From an uncultured Oscillospiraceae bacterium (GTDB taxonomy: Bacteria; Bacillota; Clostridia; Oscillospirales; Oscillospiraceae), in contig CALXGG010000008.1 in assembly GCA_944387785.1 (NCBI GenBank), positions 1 through 38,809 of the forward strand: a DNA stretch of 38,809 nt, given 5' to 3'. This document shows positions 1-10,000 of this stretch, piece by piece; positions within the stretch are counted from its first letter, which is position 1; every line of letters starts with the position of its first letter. The notes beneath the pieces are model-generated. The model had not been told where the DNA came from and ran no database searches. It was given only the letters and a program-made list of their open reading frames with translations. The translations under genes were made by a program, and so were the position numbers.

Positions 1-14
1 GAAAGGAAACGCCT

Positions 15-3000
15 ATGTCCTTTGTTCACCTCCATGTCCATACGGAATACAGCCTCCTGGACGGGGCCTGCCGGATCGACGGCCTGGCCAAGCGGGTCAG
101 GGAGCTGGGGCAGAGCGCCGTGGCCGTCACCGACCACGGCGTCATGTATGGCGCCATCGACTTCTATCGGGCCTGCCTGAAGGAAGGAGTCAAGCCCATC
201 ATCGGCTGCGAGGTCTATGTGGCCCCCGCCGGCCGCAGCCGCTTTGACAAGGTCCACGAATTCGACGCGGAGAGCCGCCACCTGGTGCTTCTCTGCCGCA
301 ACGAGGAGGGCTACCGGAACCTCAGCTATATGGTGAGCATGGCCTACCTGGAGGGCTTCTACATCAAGCCCCGGGTGGATATGGATTTGCTGCGCCGATA
401 CAGCGGGGGGCTCATCGCCCTGTCCGCCTGCCTGGCCGGGGAGATCCCCCGCCGGCTCCTGAACGGCAGCTATGACGCCGCCCGGGACTATGCCCTGGAG
501 CTGCGGGACATCTTCGGGGAGGAGAACTTCTACCTGGAGCTCCAGGATCACGGCATCAAGGACCAGGCCGTGGTGAACCAGGGGCTGCTGCGGCTCCATG
601 AGGAAACAGGGATCCCTCTGGTGTGTACCAACGACTGCCACTACCTGGCCCCAGAGGACGCGGAAAGCCACGACGTGCTCCTGTGCATCCAGACCGGCAA
701 GCTGGTGGAGGACGAGAACCGGATGCGCTACGAGCCCCGGAACTTCTATGTCCGCTCCACGGAGGAGATGGAGGCCCTCTTTTCCCAGTACCCCGACGCC
801 CTGGGAAATACCCAGCGCATCGCTGACCGGTGCGACCTCACCTTCACCTTCGGCAAGTACCACCTGCCCCGGTTCGAGGTGCCGGAGGGATACACTGCCC
901 AGACCTACATCCGCAAGCTCTGCGAGGAGGGCTTTGCCCGGCGCTATGGGGCGGCCCACCCGGAGTACCACGACCAACTGGACTATGAGCTCAATATGAT
1001 CGAGAAGATGGGGTTCACCGACTACTTCCTCATCGTCTCCGACTTTGTGAATTTTGCCCGGGACCGGGGGATCCCCGTGGGCCCGGGCCGGGGCAGCGCG
1101 GCGGGCAGCATGGTGTCCTACTGCCTCCATATCACCGACATCGACCCCATGCAGTACAGCCTCTACTTTGAGCGCTTCCTGAACCCGGAGCGGGTGAGCA
1201 TGCCGGATATCGACATGGACTTCGGCGACACCCGCCGGGGCGAGGTGGTGGACTATGTCCGGGGGAAGTACGGCGACGACCATGTGGCCCAGATCGTCAC
1301 CTTCGGCACCATGGCTGCCCGGGGGGCCATCCGGGACGTGGGCCGGGTGCTGAACATGCCCTACGCCGAGGTGGACGTGGTGGCCAAGCAGGTGCCCAGC
1401 GGCCCCGGCGCCCTCCACATCACTTTGGACGAGGCCCTCAAGATGAGCAAGCCCCTCCGGGAGATGTACGAGCAGGATCCCCAGATCAAAAAGCTCATCG
1501 ACACCGCCAAGGCCCTGGAGGGCATGCCCCGCCACGCTTCCACCCACGCCGCCGGCGTGGTCATCACCCGGGATCCGGTTTACACCTATGTGCCCCTGGC
1601 CAAGAACGACGAGTCGGTGGTGTGCCAGTACACCATGGTGACCCTGGAGGAGCTGGGCCTGCTGAAAATGGACTTTTTGGGCCTTCGCAACCTGACGATC
1701 CTGGAGGACGCGGTGCAGATGGTCCGCCGGAGGGAGCCGGGCTTCTCCCTGGAGGATATCCCGGACGGCGACCAGCCGGTGTTCGACATGCTGACCCAGG
1801 GCAAGACCTCCGGCGTGTTCCAGATGGAGTCCGCCGGGATGACCGGCGTGTGTGTGGGGCTCAAGCCCCAGTCCATCGAGGATCTCACCGCCATCGTGGC
1901 CCTGTACCGCCCGGGGCCCATGGAGTCCATCCCCAAGTTCATTGCCTGCAAGCACGACCCCAAGCTTATTACCTACAAACACCCCTCTCTGGAGCCCATC
2001 CTCTCGGTGACCTACGGCTGCATCGTCTACCAGGAGCAGGTCATCGAGATCTTCCGCCGCCTGGGCGGGTATTCCCTGGGCCAGGCGGACATGGTGCGCC
2101 GGGCCATGTCCAAGAAGAAGGTCAAGGACATCGAGCGGGAGCGGGAGGCCTTTATCCGGGGGGATCCCTCCCGGGGCATCTCCGGCTGCGTTGCCAACGG
2201 CATCCCCGCCGACGTGGCGGAGGCCATCTACGACGAGATCTACGACTTTGCCAACTACGCCTTCAACAAGGCCCACGCGGTGTGCTACGCCGTAGTGGCC
2301 TACCAGACCGCCTGGTTCAAGTACCACTACCCCAGGGAGTACATGGCGGCCCTCCTTACCTCGGTGCTGGACAACACCGACAAGGTGTCGGAGTATATCA
2401 ATGAGTGCCGGGACATGGGCATCGCCCTGCTGCCGCCGGACGTGAACCGCTCCCGGGACAGCTTCACCGTGGAGGAGGAGGGCATCCGCTTCGGCCTGGT
2501 GGCCATCAAGAACATCGGCCGGGGCTTTATCCAGAACATGGTCCGGGAGCGGGAGGAGCGCGGCCTCTTCACCGGCTTCCAGGACTTCTGCCAGCGGATG
2601 TACGACTACGACATCAACAAGCGGGCGGTGGAGAACCTGATCCGGGCCGGGGCCTTCGACTGTTTTGGGGCCTACCGCAGCCAGCTGGTGGCGGTCCACG
2701 ACAAGCTCCTGGACGCCATTGGCGACAGCCGCCGGCAGAATGTAGAGGGACAGCTGGACTTTTTCGGCATGTCCACTGGAGAGACCCGCCGCACGGAGGG
2801 GGAGGTGGCCCTGCCGAAGATGCCGGAGTACGCCCTGGATGAGCGGATGCGGCAGGAGCGGGAGGTGACGGGCCTCTACCTATCCGGCCACCCCATGAAC
2901 GCCTACCGGGAGGCGGCCCGCCGGGCCGGCGCGGTGCACATCGCCTCCATCAACGAGGACTTCGCCCAGGAGGGGGGGCCAACCTCCTACCAGGACGAGC

Positions 3001-3524
3001 AGCGCATCACAGTGGCGGGGATCGTCACCGCCTACAAGACCAAGTCCACCCGCTCCGGCAGCCTTATGGCCTACGCCACGGTGGAGGACGATACCTCCTC
3101 CATTGAGCTGCTGTGCTTTGCCAAGATGCTGGAGCGGTACGGCCGCTTCCTCAAGGAGGGGACGGCGGTGCTGGTGAAGGGGAAGCTGTCCGTCCGGGAC
3201 GAGAAGCCGCCCCAGATCCTCTGTGACAGCGCCTTCCCCCTGAGCGGCGAGGGGGCGGAGCTGCCGCCGGAGGCCCCCGCGCCCCAGGCCAGGGCGGGGG
3301 TCCAGGTGCTGGAGGGGAAGGTGCTGTGGCTGCGCCTGCCCTCCGCCGGCCACCCGGCCCTGGCCCATGTGAACCGGGTCATCAGCATGTTCCCAGGGCA
3401 GACCCCCGCCCGGCTGGTGTTTGCCGACACCGGAAAGCGGCTGGGCGCCACCTGCCTGCTGGGGAAATCCCTGGTGGAGGAGCTTATCGAGGCGCTGGGG
3501 CAGGAGAACGTGGTCATCCGCTGA
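15..3524 (+). CDS. dnaE: DNA polymerase III alpha subunit (DnaE type)
   Basis: Replicative DNA polymerase of the C family (1169 aa), which polymerises DNA at the fork with the beta clamp. In order it shows an N-terminal PHP domain (HVHTEYSLLDG near residue 8, TDHGVMYG near 40, metal-type His/Asp/Glu residues), the polymerase palm with PGRGSAAGS near 358 and the catalytic PDIDMDFGD near 398, fingers, a tandem helix-hairpin-helix region, and an OB-fold near residues 1000-1080 (ITVAGIVTAYKTK). The length fits full DnaE1. There is no embedded exonuclease insert, so it is not PolC. The ATG start follows a GAAAGGAAA ribosome site at the very left edge. The gene is complete and appears to be transcribed apart from addBA, because a terminator follows it. 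Firmicutes often carry both PolC and DnaE; whether this strain also has polC cannot be seen here. Family assignment is very secure. Confidence 0.97.
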   Translation: MSFVHLHVHTEYSLLDGACRIDGLAKRVRELGQSAVAVTDHGVMYGAIDFYRACLKEGVKPIIGCEVYVAPAGRSRFDKVHEFDAESRHLVLLCRNEEGYRNLSYMVSMAYLEGFYIKPRVDMDLLRRYSGGLIALSACLAGEIPRRLLNGSYDAARDYALELRDIFGEENFYLELQDHGIKDQAVVNQGLLRLHEETGIPLVCTNDCHYLAPEDAESHDVLLCIQTGKLVEDENRMRYEPRNFYVRSTEEMEALFSQYPDALGNTQRIADRCDLTFTFGKYHLPRFEVPEGYTAQTYIRKLCEEGFARRYGAAHPEYHDQLDYELNMIEKMGFTDYFLIVSDFVNFARDRGIPVGPGRGSAAGSMVSYCLHITDIDPMQYSLYFERFLNPERVSMPDIDMDFGDTRRGEVVDYVRGKYGDDHVAQIVTFGTMAARGAIRDVGRVLNMPYAEVDVVAKQVPSGPGALHITLDEALKMSKPLREMYEQDPQIKKLIDTAKALEGMPRHASTHAAGVVITRDPVYTYVPLAKNDESVVCQYTMVTLEELGLLKMDFLGLRNLTILEDAVQMVRRREPGFSLEDIPDGDQPVFDMLTQGKTSGVFQMESAGMTGVCVGLKPQSIEDLTAIVALYRPGPMESIPKFIACKHDPKLITYKHPSLEPILSVTYGCIVYQEQVIEIFRRLGGYSLGQADMVRRAMSKKKVKDIEREREAFIRGDPSRGISGCVANGIPADVAEAIYDEIYDFANYAFNKAHAVCYAVVAYQTAWFKYHYPREYMAALLTSVLDNTDKVSEYINECRDMGIALLPPDVNRSRDSFTVEEEGIRFGLVAIKNIGRGFIQNMVREREERGLFTGFQDFCQRMYDYDINKRAVENLIRAGAFDCFGAYRSQLVAVHDKLLDAIGDSRRQNVEGQLDFFGMSTGETRRTEGEVALPKMPEYALDERMRQEREVTGLYLSGHPMNAYREAARRAGAVHIASINEDFAQEGGPTSYQDEQRITVAGIVTAYKTKSTRSGSLMAYATVEDDTSSIELLCFAKMLERYGRFLKEGTAVLVKGKLSVRDEKPPQILCDSAFPLSGEGAELPPEAPAPQARAGVQVLEGKVLWLRLPSAGHPALAHVNRVISMFPGQTPARLVFADTGKRLGATCLLGKSLVEELIEALGQENVVIR

Positions 3525-3557
3525 CGGAAAAACACCGGGGCAGCGGCCCGTCATGCG

Positions 3558-3587
3558 TTGAAAACGGGACAGCAACTCTGCTATAAT
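3558..3587 (+). promoter_or_regulatory. Sigma-A type promoter for addBA
   Basis: TTGAAA at 3558-3563, an 18-nt spacer and a perfect TATAAT at 3582-3587. The predicted start, about 7 nt downstream, falls inside the left arm of the dnaE terminator hairpin, so the two signals are interleaved. It is the only good promoter between dnaE and addB, 147 nt before the addB start codon. The match is seen directly; activity is inferred. Confidence 0.7.
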
Positions 3588-3588
3588 G

Positions 3589-3625
3589 GGGTAACCGGCG
3601 AGAAAAGCCGGTTACCCTGTTTTTT
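3589..3625 (+). terminator. Rho-independent terminator of dnaE
   Basis: GGGTAACCGGC (3589-3599) pairs perfectly with GCCGGTTACCC (3607-3617) across a 7-nt loop, followed by TG and six T residues. The minus strand has no T run, so it should act on rightward transcription from dnaE. Confidence 0.85.
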
Positions 3626-3733
3626 CTGCCCGGGAGCGGGGGCATCCCCTTCCCGCCGCCGGGCTGGTAGACCCACAGATCCCGCCGCCGGCCGTTGTCA
3701 GGGGCCGGGCAGGGCGGGGAGAGAGGAGCGCGT

Positions 3734-6700
3734 ATGCTGCGGATATGGATGGGGCCGGCCAACTCCGGCAAGTCCGCCCGGGTGCTGGAGGAGATCCGGC
3801 GGCTGGGGGATAGCGGCTTCCAGCTGCTGCTGGTGCCGGAGCATGCCTCCCACCAGGCGGAGGTGGACCTGTGCCGGGCCTGCGGTCCCACCGCCGCCCG
3901 CCACAGCGAGGTCCTCAGCTTTCGGCTCCTGGCCAACCGGGTGCTGTCCCTTACCGGCGGCCTTACGGACGCCGCGTTGGATCCCGGCGGGAAGCTGCTG
4001 ATGATGCAGCTGGCCCTCCAGGAGGTGCTGCCCCAGCTCACCGTCTACGCCCGGCCCTCCCGAAAGGCCCCCTTCCTGGGGGAGCTGGTGGCTCTCTTTG
4101 ACGAGCTGGAGGCCTACCGGGTGGCGCCGGAGCGTCTGGCGGAGCTGTATCCGGGCCTGGAGGGGATGGCGGGGCGGAAGCTCCGGGATCTGTCCCTCAT
4201 CTACGCCGCCTACCAGTCCCGGCTGTACCAGGACGGGAAAGACCGCCGGGACCTGATGGCAAAGCTGGCGGATAACCTGGAAAAATCGGGCTATATCGAC
4301 GGCCGGGACGTGTTCCTGGACGGCTTTTCCTATTTTACCGCCCGGGAGGAGCAGATCATCGCCGTCATGCTCCGCCGGGCACGGTCTGTGACCATTACCC
4401 TCCTGGGGGAGGGGAACAGCACCCTGGAGATCTTCCGCCAGGGCCTGCGGGCCCGGGACAGGCTGATACGGCTGGCCCGGCAGGCGGGGACCGCATGTAC
4501 GGTGGAGGACCTGCCGGCCCCCAAGGCTGTCACAGGCCTCCAGTATTTGTCCCAGCGGTTTTTTGGCGGCAGCGGGGCGCCCTGGGAGGGGGACTGCGGC
4601 CAGGCGACGGTCTATCGGGCGGACAGTCCCTTCACCGAGGCGGAGTATGTGGCCTCGGAGATCCTGGCCCTGGTCCGCTCCGGCTTCTGCCGGTTCCGTG
4701 ATATCACCGTGGCCGCCCGGAACCTGGGAGACTATGAGGCGGTGATCGAGAGCGTGTTCGCCCGCTACGGCGTGCCGGCCTACCTCAGCCGCCGCAGCGA
4801 TATTTTGGATAAACCGGTCATGGCCCTGGTGGCCGGCGCACTGGACGCGGTGACGGGGGGCTGTGAGTACGAGGATATGTTCCGCTGGCTCAAAACGGGC
4901 CTCGGGGGCCTCTCCGACGGGGAGTGCGACCTTTTGGAGAACTATGTGATCCAGTGGGACATCCACGGCTCCATGTGGCTGCGGGAGGAGCCCTGGAGCG
5001 CCAACCCGGACGGCTGGCGGGAGGGCTTTACCCCGGAGCAGGAGGCGGCCCTGGCGGAAATCAACGGCCTGCGGCAGCGGATCCGTAAGCCCCTGGCGGA
5101 GCTGAGCCAGGGCCTGCGGGAGGAGAAGGGGGCCCTGGGGAAGCTGCGGATCCTGTGGGGGTTCCTGGACGCCCTGGATCTGGCGGGCCAGCTGGAGCGG
5201 CGCACCGGCCTTCTGGAGGAGCGGGGGGCGCTGCAGCTGGCGGCGGAGTACGGCCAGCTGTGGGAGCTGCTGTGCGATGTGATGGATCAGTTCGCGGAGA
5301 TCCTGGGGGACATGCCTCTGGACGCCGAGGAATTCGCCCGGCTGTTCAAGCTGGTGCTGACCCAGTACGCCGTGGGCACCATCCCGGTATCCCTGGATCA
5401 GGTGCAGATCACGGAGATCACCCGCAACGACCGCCACCGGGTGAAGGTGCTGTTCCTCATGGGGGCCAACGACCATGTGCTGCCCGCCGTGTCCTTCGGC
5501 CAGGGGCTTCTCTCCCGGGAGGACCGGGAGAAGCTGCTGGAGCTGGGAGTGGAGCTGGCCCCCAGCGGGCCGGACCTCTTCGACGGGGAGCTGCGCAATA
5601 TCTATGCCGCCCTGGCCCAGCCCACGGAGCGGCTGGTGGTGACCTGGCCCGCCGCCGACGCCCAGGGGAACCCCCTGCGGCCCTCCTTCGTGGTGGAGCG
5701 GCTGCGGGTCCTGCTGCCCGGCGCGGCGGAGACGGCGGAGGACGGCAGCCGCTCCTTCCGCCTGACGGCCCCCACCCCCGCCCTGGAGACGGCGGGGAGC
5801 TTTCCCGGCGGGCCCTTGTGGGACTACTTTGCCGGGGATGGCCGCTATGACGGGGCCCTCTCCGCCATGGCGCGCGCCGCCGGGATGACCCGGGGGCGGC
5901 TGAGCCCCCAGGCGGTGGAGACCCTCTACGGCCGCAGCTACCGGATGTCCGCCAGCCGCATCGACCGGGTCAACGCCTGCCACTTCGCCTACTTCATGGA
6001 GTACGGTCTCCGGGCCAGGGAACGGACGCCGGCGGGCTTTGACGCCGCCCAGGTGGGCACCTTCCTTCACTATGTCCTGGAGAACGTGACGAAGGACGTG
6101 ACGGAGCGGGGCGGCTTTGCCCAGGTGGGGGAGGAGGAGCTGAAACAGCTCATCGACCGGGCCATCCGGCGGTATATGGACGCCGCCATGCCGGGCTTTG
6201 ACAGCCGGGACGCCCGGTTCAAGTACCTGTTCCGGCGGCTGCGTACCACCGCCGCCGCCATCGTCACCAACGTGGCCCGGGAGCTGCGGGAGTCGGACTT
6301 CGTGCCCATGGCCTTTGAGCTGGGCTTTGGGGACGGCGGGGCCCTGCCCGCCATCACCATCCGGGGGGGGGACGCCTCCCTCACCGTCAACGGCAAGGTG
6401 GACCGGGTGGACGGCTGGCTGAAGGACGGGAAGCTGTACCTCCGGGTGGTGGACTACAAGACGGGCAAAAAATCCTTCGATCTGGCCGATCTTTGCCATG
6501 GCCTGGGGATCCAGATGCTGCTGTACCTTTTTGCCCTGGAGAAGGAGGGCAAGGCCCTCTTCGGGAAGGACATCGTCCCGGCGGGGGTACTGTACCTGCC
6601 CGCCCGGGACGTGCTGGTCAGCGCCCCCCGGGACGAGGATCCCGGCCGGATACGGGAGGCCCTGGACAAGGTGCTGCGCCGCAGCGGCATGGTTTTGTCC

Positions 6701-7066
6701 CAGCCGGAGGTACTGCGGGCCATGGAGCACAGCGCCCTGGAATCCCCGCGGTTCCTGCCCCTGACCCTGGGGAAGGACGGCAGCGTCACCAAGGGGGTGG
6801 CCACCGCCGCGGAGCTGGGCAAGCTCAGCCGGTACGTGGACAAGCTTCTGGAGCGGATCGCCCGGGAGCTGAAAAGCGGCAACATCGACGCGGATCCCTG
6901 GACCCGGGGGGAGCAGGACAACGCCTGCGCCTACTGTGAGTTCGCCTCCGCCTGCCACTTCATGGACGGCGACGGCGGCGACCATGCCCAGATGCTCCGG
7001 CTGGTGGGGCCGGAGGAATTCTGGCGCCATGTGGATCAGACCATCGGAGAGGAGGAGGCCCTGTGA
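3734..7066 (+). CDS. addB: ATP-dependent helicase/nuclease AddB
   Basis: AddB subunit (1110 aa) of the AddAB helicase-nuclease, which resects double-strand breaks for RecA-dependent repair. It has a Walker A-like GPANSGKS at the extreme N-terminus, as in other AddB proteins, and a long degenerate SF1-helicase middle. A C-terminal RecB-type nuclease domain carries GTFLHYVLEN and VDYKTGKKS. An iron-sulfur cysteine set is visible: one Cys in VNACHFAYFMEYG and the terminal cluster NACAYCEFASACHF. The ATG at 3734 is chosen because GAGAGGAG precedes it and the P-loop then lies at the N-terminus; an upstream start at 3695 would add 13 residues without family support. The stop overlaps the addA GTG by 4 nt, implying translational coupling and a heterodimer made from one message. 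The identity is secure. Confidence 0.95.
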   Translation: MLRIWMGPANSGKSARVLEEIRRLGDSGFQLLLVPEHASHQAEVDLCRACGPTAARHSEVLSFRLLANRVLSLTGGLTDAALDPGGKLLMMQLALQEVLPQLTVYARPSRKAPFLGELVALFDELEAYRVAPERLAELYPGLEGMAGRKLRDLSLIYAAYQSRLYQDGKDRRDLMAKLADNLEKSGYIDGRDVFLDGFSYFTAREEQIIAVMLRRARSVTITLLGEGNSTLEIFRQGLRARDRLIRLARQAGTACTVEDLPAPKAVTGLQYLSQRFFGGSGAPWEGDCGQATVYRADSPFTEAEYVASEILALVRSGFCRFRDITVAARNLGDYEAVIESVFARYGVPAYLSRRSDILDKPVMALVAGALDAVTGGCEYEDMFRWLKTGLGGLSDGECDLLENYVIQWDIHGSMWLREEPWSANPDGWREGFTPEQEAALAEINGLRQRIRKPLAELSQGLREEKGALGKLRILWGFLDALDLAGQLERRTGLLEERGALQLAAEYGQLWELLCDVMDQFAEILGDMPLDAEEFARLFKLVLTQYAVGTIPVSLDQVQITEITRNDRHRVKVLFLMGANDHVLPAVSFGQGLLSREDREKLLELGVELAPSGPDLFDGELRNIYAALAQPTERLVVTWPAADAQGNPLRPSFVVERLRVLLPGAAETAEDGSRSFRLTAPTPALETAGSFPGGPLWDYFAGDGRYDGALSAMARAAGMTRGRLSPQAVETLYGRSYRMSASRIDRVNACHFAYFMEYGLRARERTPAGFDAAQVGTFLHYVLENVTKDVTERGGFAQVGEEELKQLIDRAIRRYMDAAMPGFDSRDARFKYLFRRLRTTAAAIVTNVARELRESDFVPMAFELGFGDGGALPAITIRGGDASLTVNGKVDRVDGWLKDGKLYLRVVDYKTGKKSFDLADLCHGLGIQMLLYLFALEKEGKALFGKDIVPAGVLYLPARDVLVSAPRDEDPGRIREALDKVLRRSGMVLSQPEVLRAMEHSALESPRFLPLTLGKDGSVTKGVATAAELGKLSRYVDKLLERIARELKSGNIDADPWTRGEQDNACAYCEFASACHFMDGDGGDHAQMLRLVGPEEFWRHVDQTIGEEEAL

Positions 7067-10000
7067 GCATACAGCTGACAAAAGAACAGCAGGCGGTGGT
7101 GGACGACCGGGGCGGACGGCTGCTGGTGTCCGCCGCCGCGGGCAGCGGCAAGACCCGGGTGCTGGTGGACCGGCTGTTCAGCCGGGTGCTGGGGGAGGAA
7201 AAGGCCAATGTGGACGACTTCCTCATCATCACCTATACCCGGGCGGCGGCGGCGGAGCTGCGGGGACGGATCGCCCAGGAGCTGGCCAAGCGCCTGGCGG
7301 AACGGTCCGGCGACCGCCACCTCCAGCGGCAGCTCCTCCTGGTGTACCAGGCGGACATCAAGACCATCGACGCCTTCTGCACCGCCCTGCTCCGGGAAAA
7401 CGTCCATCTGCTGGACTTCGGCGGGAGCCGGGGCCTCACGGCGGATTTCCGGGTGCTGGACGAGAGCGAGGCGGAACTTCTCCGCCGGCGGGTGCTGCCC
7501 CGGGTGCTGGAGGAGTTCTATACGGATATGACGCCGGGGGCGGTGCTGCTGGCGGACGCCTTCGGCTTTGGCCGGGATGACGGGCGGCTGGAGGAGCTGG
7601 TGCTGACCCTCCACGATAAGATCCAGAGCCACGCCTACCCTGAGCAGTGGCTGGCGGAGCAGGCTTCGGCCTGGCGGGCCCTTCCCGGCGACGTGGGGGA
7701 GACGGCCTACGGCCGGGAGCTGCTGGCGGCCCTGGGACGCAGGGCCCGCCACTGGGCGGGGCTCCTGGGGGCGGGGGCGGCGGAGGCCGCCGGCGATGAG
7801 AAGCTCCTGAAGGGCTACGCCCCCGCTTTCCTGGCCGGGGCGGCCCTGCTGGAGAACCTGGCCGCGGCGGCGGAAAAGGGCTGGGACGCCGCCAGGAACT
7901 GCACCCTGGCTTTCCCCAGCCTGTCCCCGGTCCGCAAGTGCGAGGCCCCGGAGCTGAAGGCCCGGCTCCAGAGCCAGTGGAAGCGCTGCAAGGAGGAGAT
8001 GCGGGCCGCCCTGGCCGTGCTGGACGCCTCCGCCGCCGAGGCGGCGGAGGACCTGGGCCGCAGCGCCCCGGCCATGGAGGCCCTGCTGTCGTTGTGCGCC
8101 GCCTTCGGCCGGGCCTATCAGGCGGAAAAGCTCCGCCGGAACGTCACCGATTTCTCCGATCAGGAGCACGCCGCCGTGGGGCTGCTGCTGGGGGAGGACG
8201 GGATCCCCACGGAGCTGTCCCGGATCGTTTCTGGCCGGTACCTGGAGGTGATGGTGGACGAGTATCAGGACACCAACCAGGTGCAAAACTGCATCTTTGA
8301 GGCGGTCTCCGAGGGGGGAAAGCGGCTTTTCACCGTGGGGGACGTGAAGCAGTCCATTTACCGCTTCCGTTTGGCGGATCCCACCATCTTCCTGGAGAGG
8401 TACCGGGCCTATCCCATGGCCGGCCAGGAGGAGGCGGGAGCGCCCCGGAAGATCCTCCTCTCCCGGAATTTCCGCTCCCGGCAGCCGGTGCTGGACGCGG
8501 TGAACTTCGTGTTCAGGGCCATCCTGTCCCGGGAGATGGGGGAGATGGACTATGGGGAGGAGGAGGCCCTCCACTTCGGGGCGGACTACCTGCCCTCCCG
8601 GCAGGACTGCGAAACGGAGTTCCATCTCCTGGGGGTGCCCCGCGGCAGGAGGGAGGAGAATCCTCTCAGCCGCCCTCTGGAGGAGGCCCGGTTCGCGGCC
8701 CGGCGGATCCGGCGGCTGCTGGACGAGGGCTTCCCCGTCACTGACGAGGACACCGGGGCCCTGCGGCCCTGCCGGCCGGAGGATATCGCCATCCTCATGC
8801 GCTCCCCGGGGCCCCGGCTGCGCCACTATGTCCGGGCCCTGGCGGAGGAGGGGATCCCCTGCGCCGTCCAGGAGAACGAGGACTTCTTCTCCACGATGGA
8901 GGTGGCGGTGGTGTACTCCCTGCTCCAGATCCTGGACAATCCCCGGCAGGACGTGCCGCTGATCGCGGTGCTGCGCTCGCCGCTCTTCGGCTTCACTCCG
9001 GACCGGCTGGCGGTGATCCGGGGCGGCCACCCCCAGGGGGACTTTTACGCCGCCCTGGCGGCCGACGGGGCGGAGGACAGCCGGGCCTTCCTGGAGCAGC
9101 TGGCCCTCCTGCGGGACGAGGCCAAGGACCTGAGCGTCCACAGCCTTCTCTGGCGGATCTTTGACCGATGGAACGTCCTGGGCGTGTTCGGCGCCATGGA
9201 GGGCGGGGAGCGGCGACGGGAGAACCTCATCACCCTCTGCGGGTACGCCCGCTCCTTTGAGCAGTCCGGCTACCGGGGCCTTTTCGCCTTTGTCAGCCAG
9301 CTGCGCCGCCTGCTGGAGAACGGGGAGCAGCCGGTGGTGTCCACCGGCAGCGTCACCACCGGCGTGCAGATCATGAGCATCCATCGCTCCAAGGGCCTGG
9401 AGTTCCCCATCGTGCTGCTGACGGACCTGAGCAAGCCCTTCAACCGCATGGACTTCCAGGCCCCGATGCTGGTCCATCCCCAGCTGGGGCTGGGGCCCAT
9501 GTTCATCGACCTGGACCGGCACATCCGCTATCCCACGGCGGCCCACCGGGCGGTGGGGGAGCGGCTGAGCCGGGAGATGCGCGCGGAGGAGATGCGGGTG
9601 CTCTATGTGGGCATGACCCGTGCCAAGGAGAAGCTCATCATGACGGCTTCCCTGGCCTATCCGGAAAAGAAGCTGGCGGAGCTCACCGCCCTCTCCGCCC
9701 TGCCGGTGCCGCCGGAGACAGTGGCCGCCGCCAAGTCCATGGCGGAGTGGATCCTGCTGCCCCTCCTGGGGCGGCGGGAGGCCGCGGGGCTGCGCGCCAT
9801 GGCGGGGATGGAGGAGGGGCTGTGGAGCCCCGCGGAGGACCTGCCCTGGACGGTGGCCTTCCACGACGTCCTGGCCCCCTCCGGCGCCACGCCGGCGGAG
9901 GCGGGGGGGCCGGCGGAGGCGTCTGTCAATCCGGGGCCCGTTCCCGACGAAGGGGCACTGGGGTATCAGTACCCCTACGCCGCTGCCTGCACCGCCCCCA

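Noticed and set aside
3698..7081. 1127-codon open frame on the minus strand opposite addB
   Set aside because: It mirrors the real addB codons in a GC-rich genome; its translation is Pro/Gly/His/Leu-rich with no recognisable domain, and the plus-strand gene has clear motifs.
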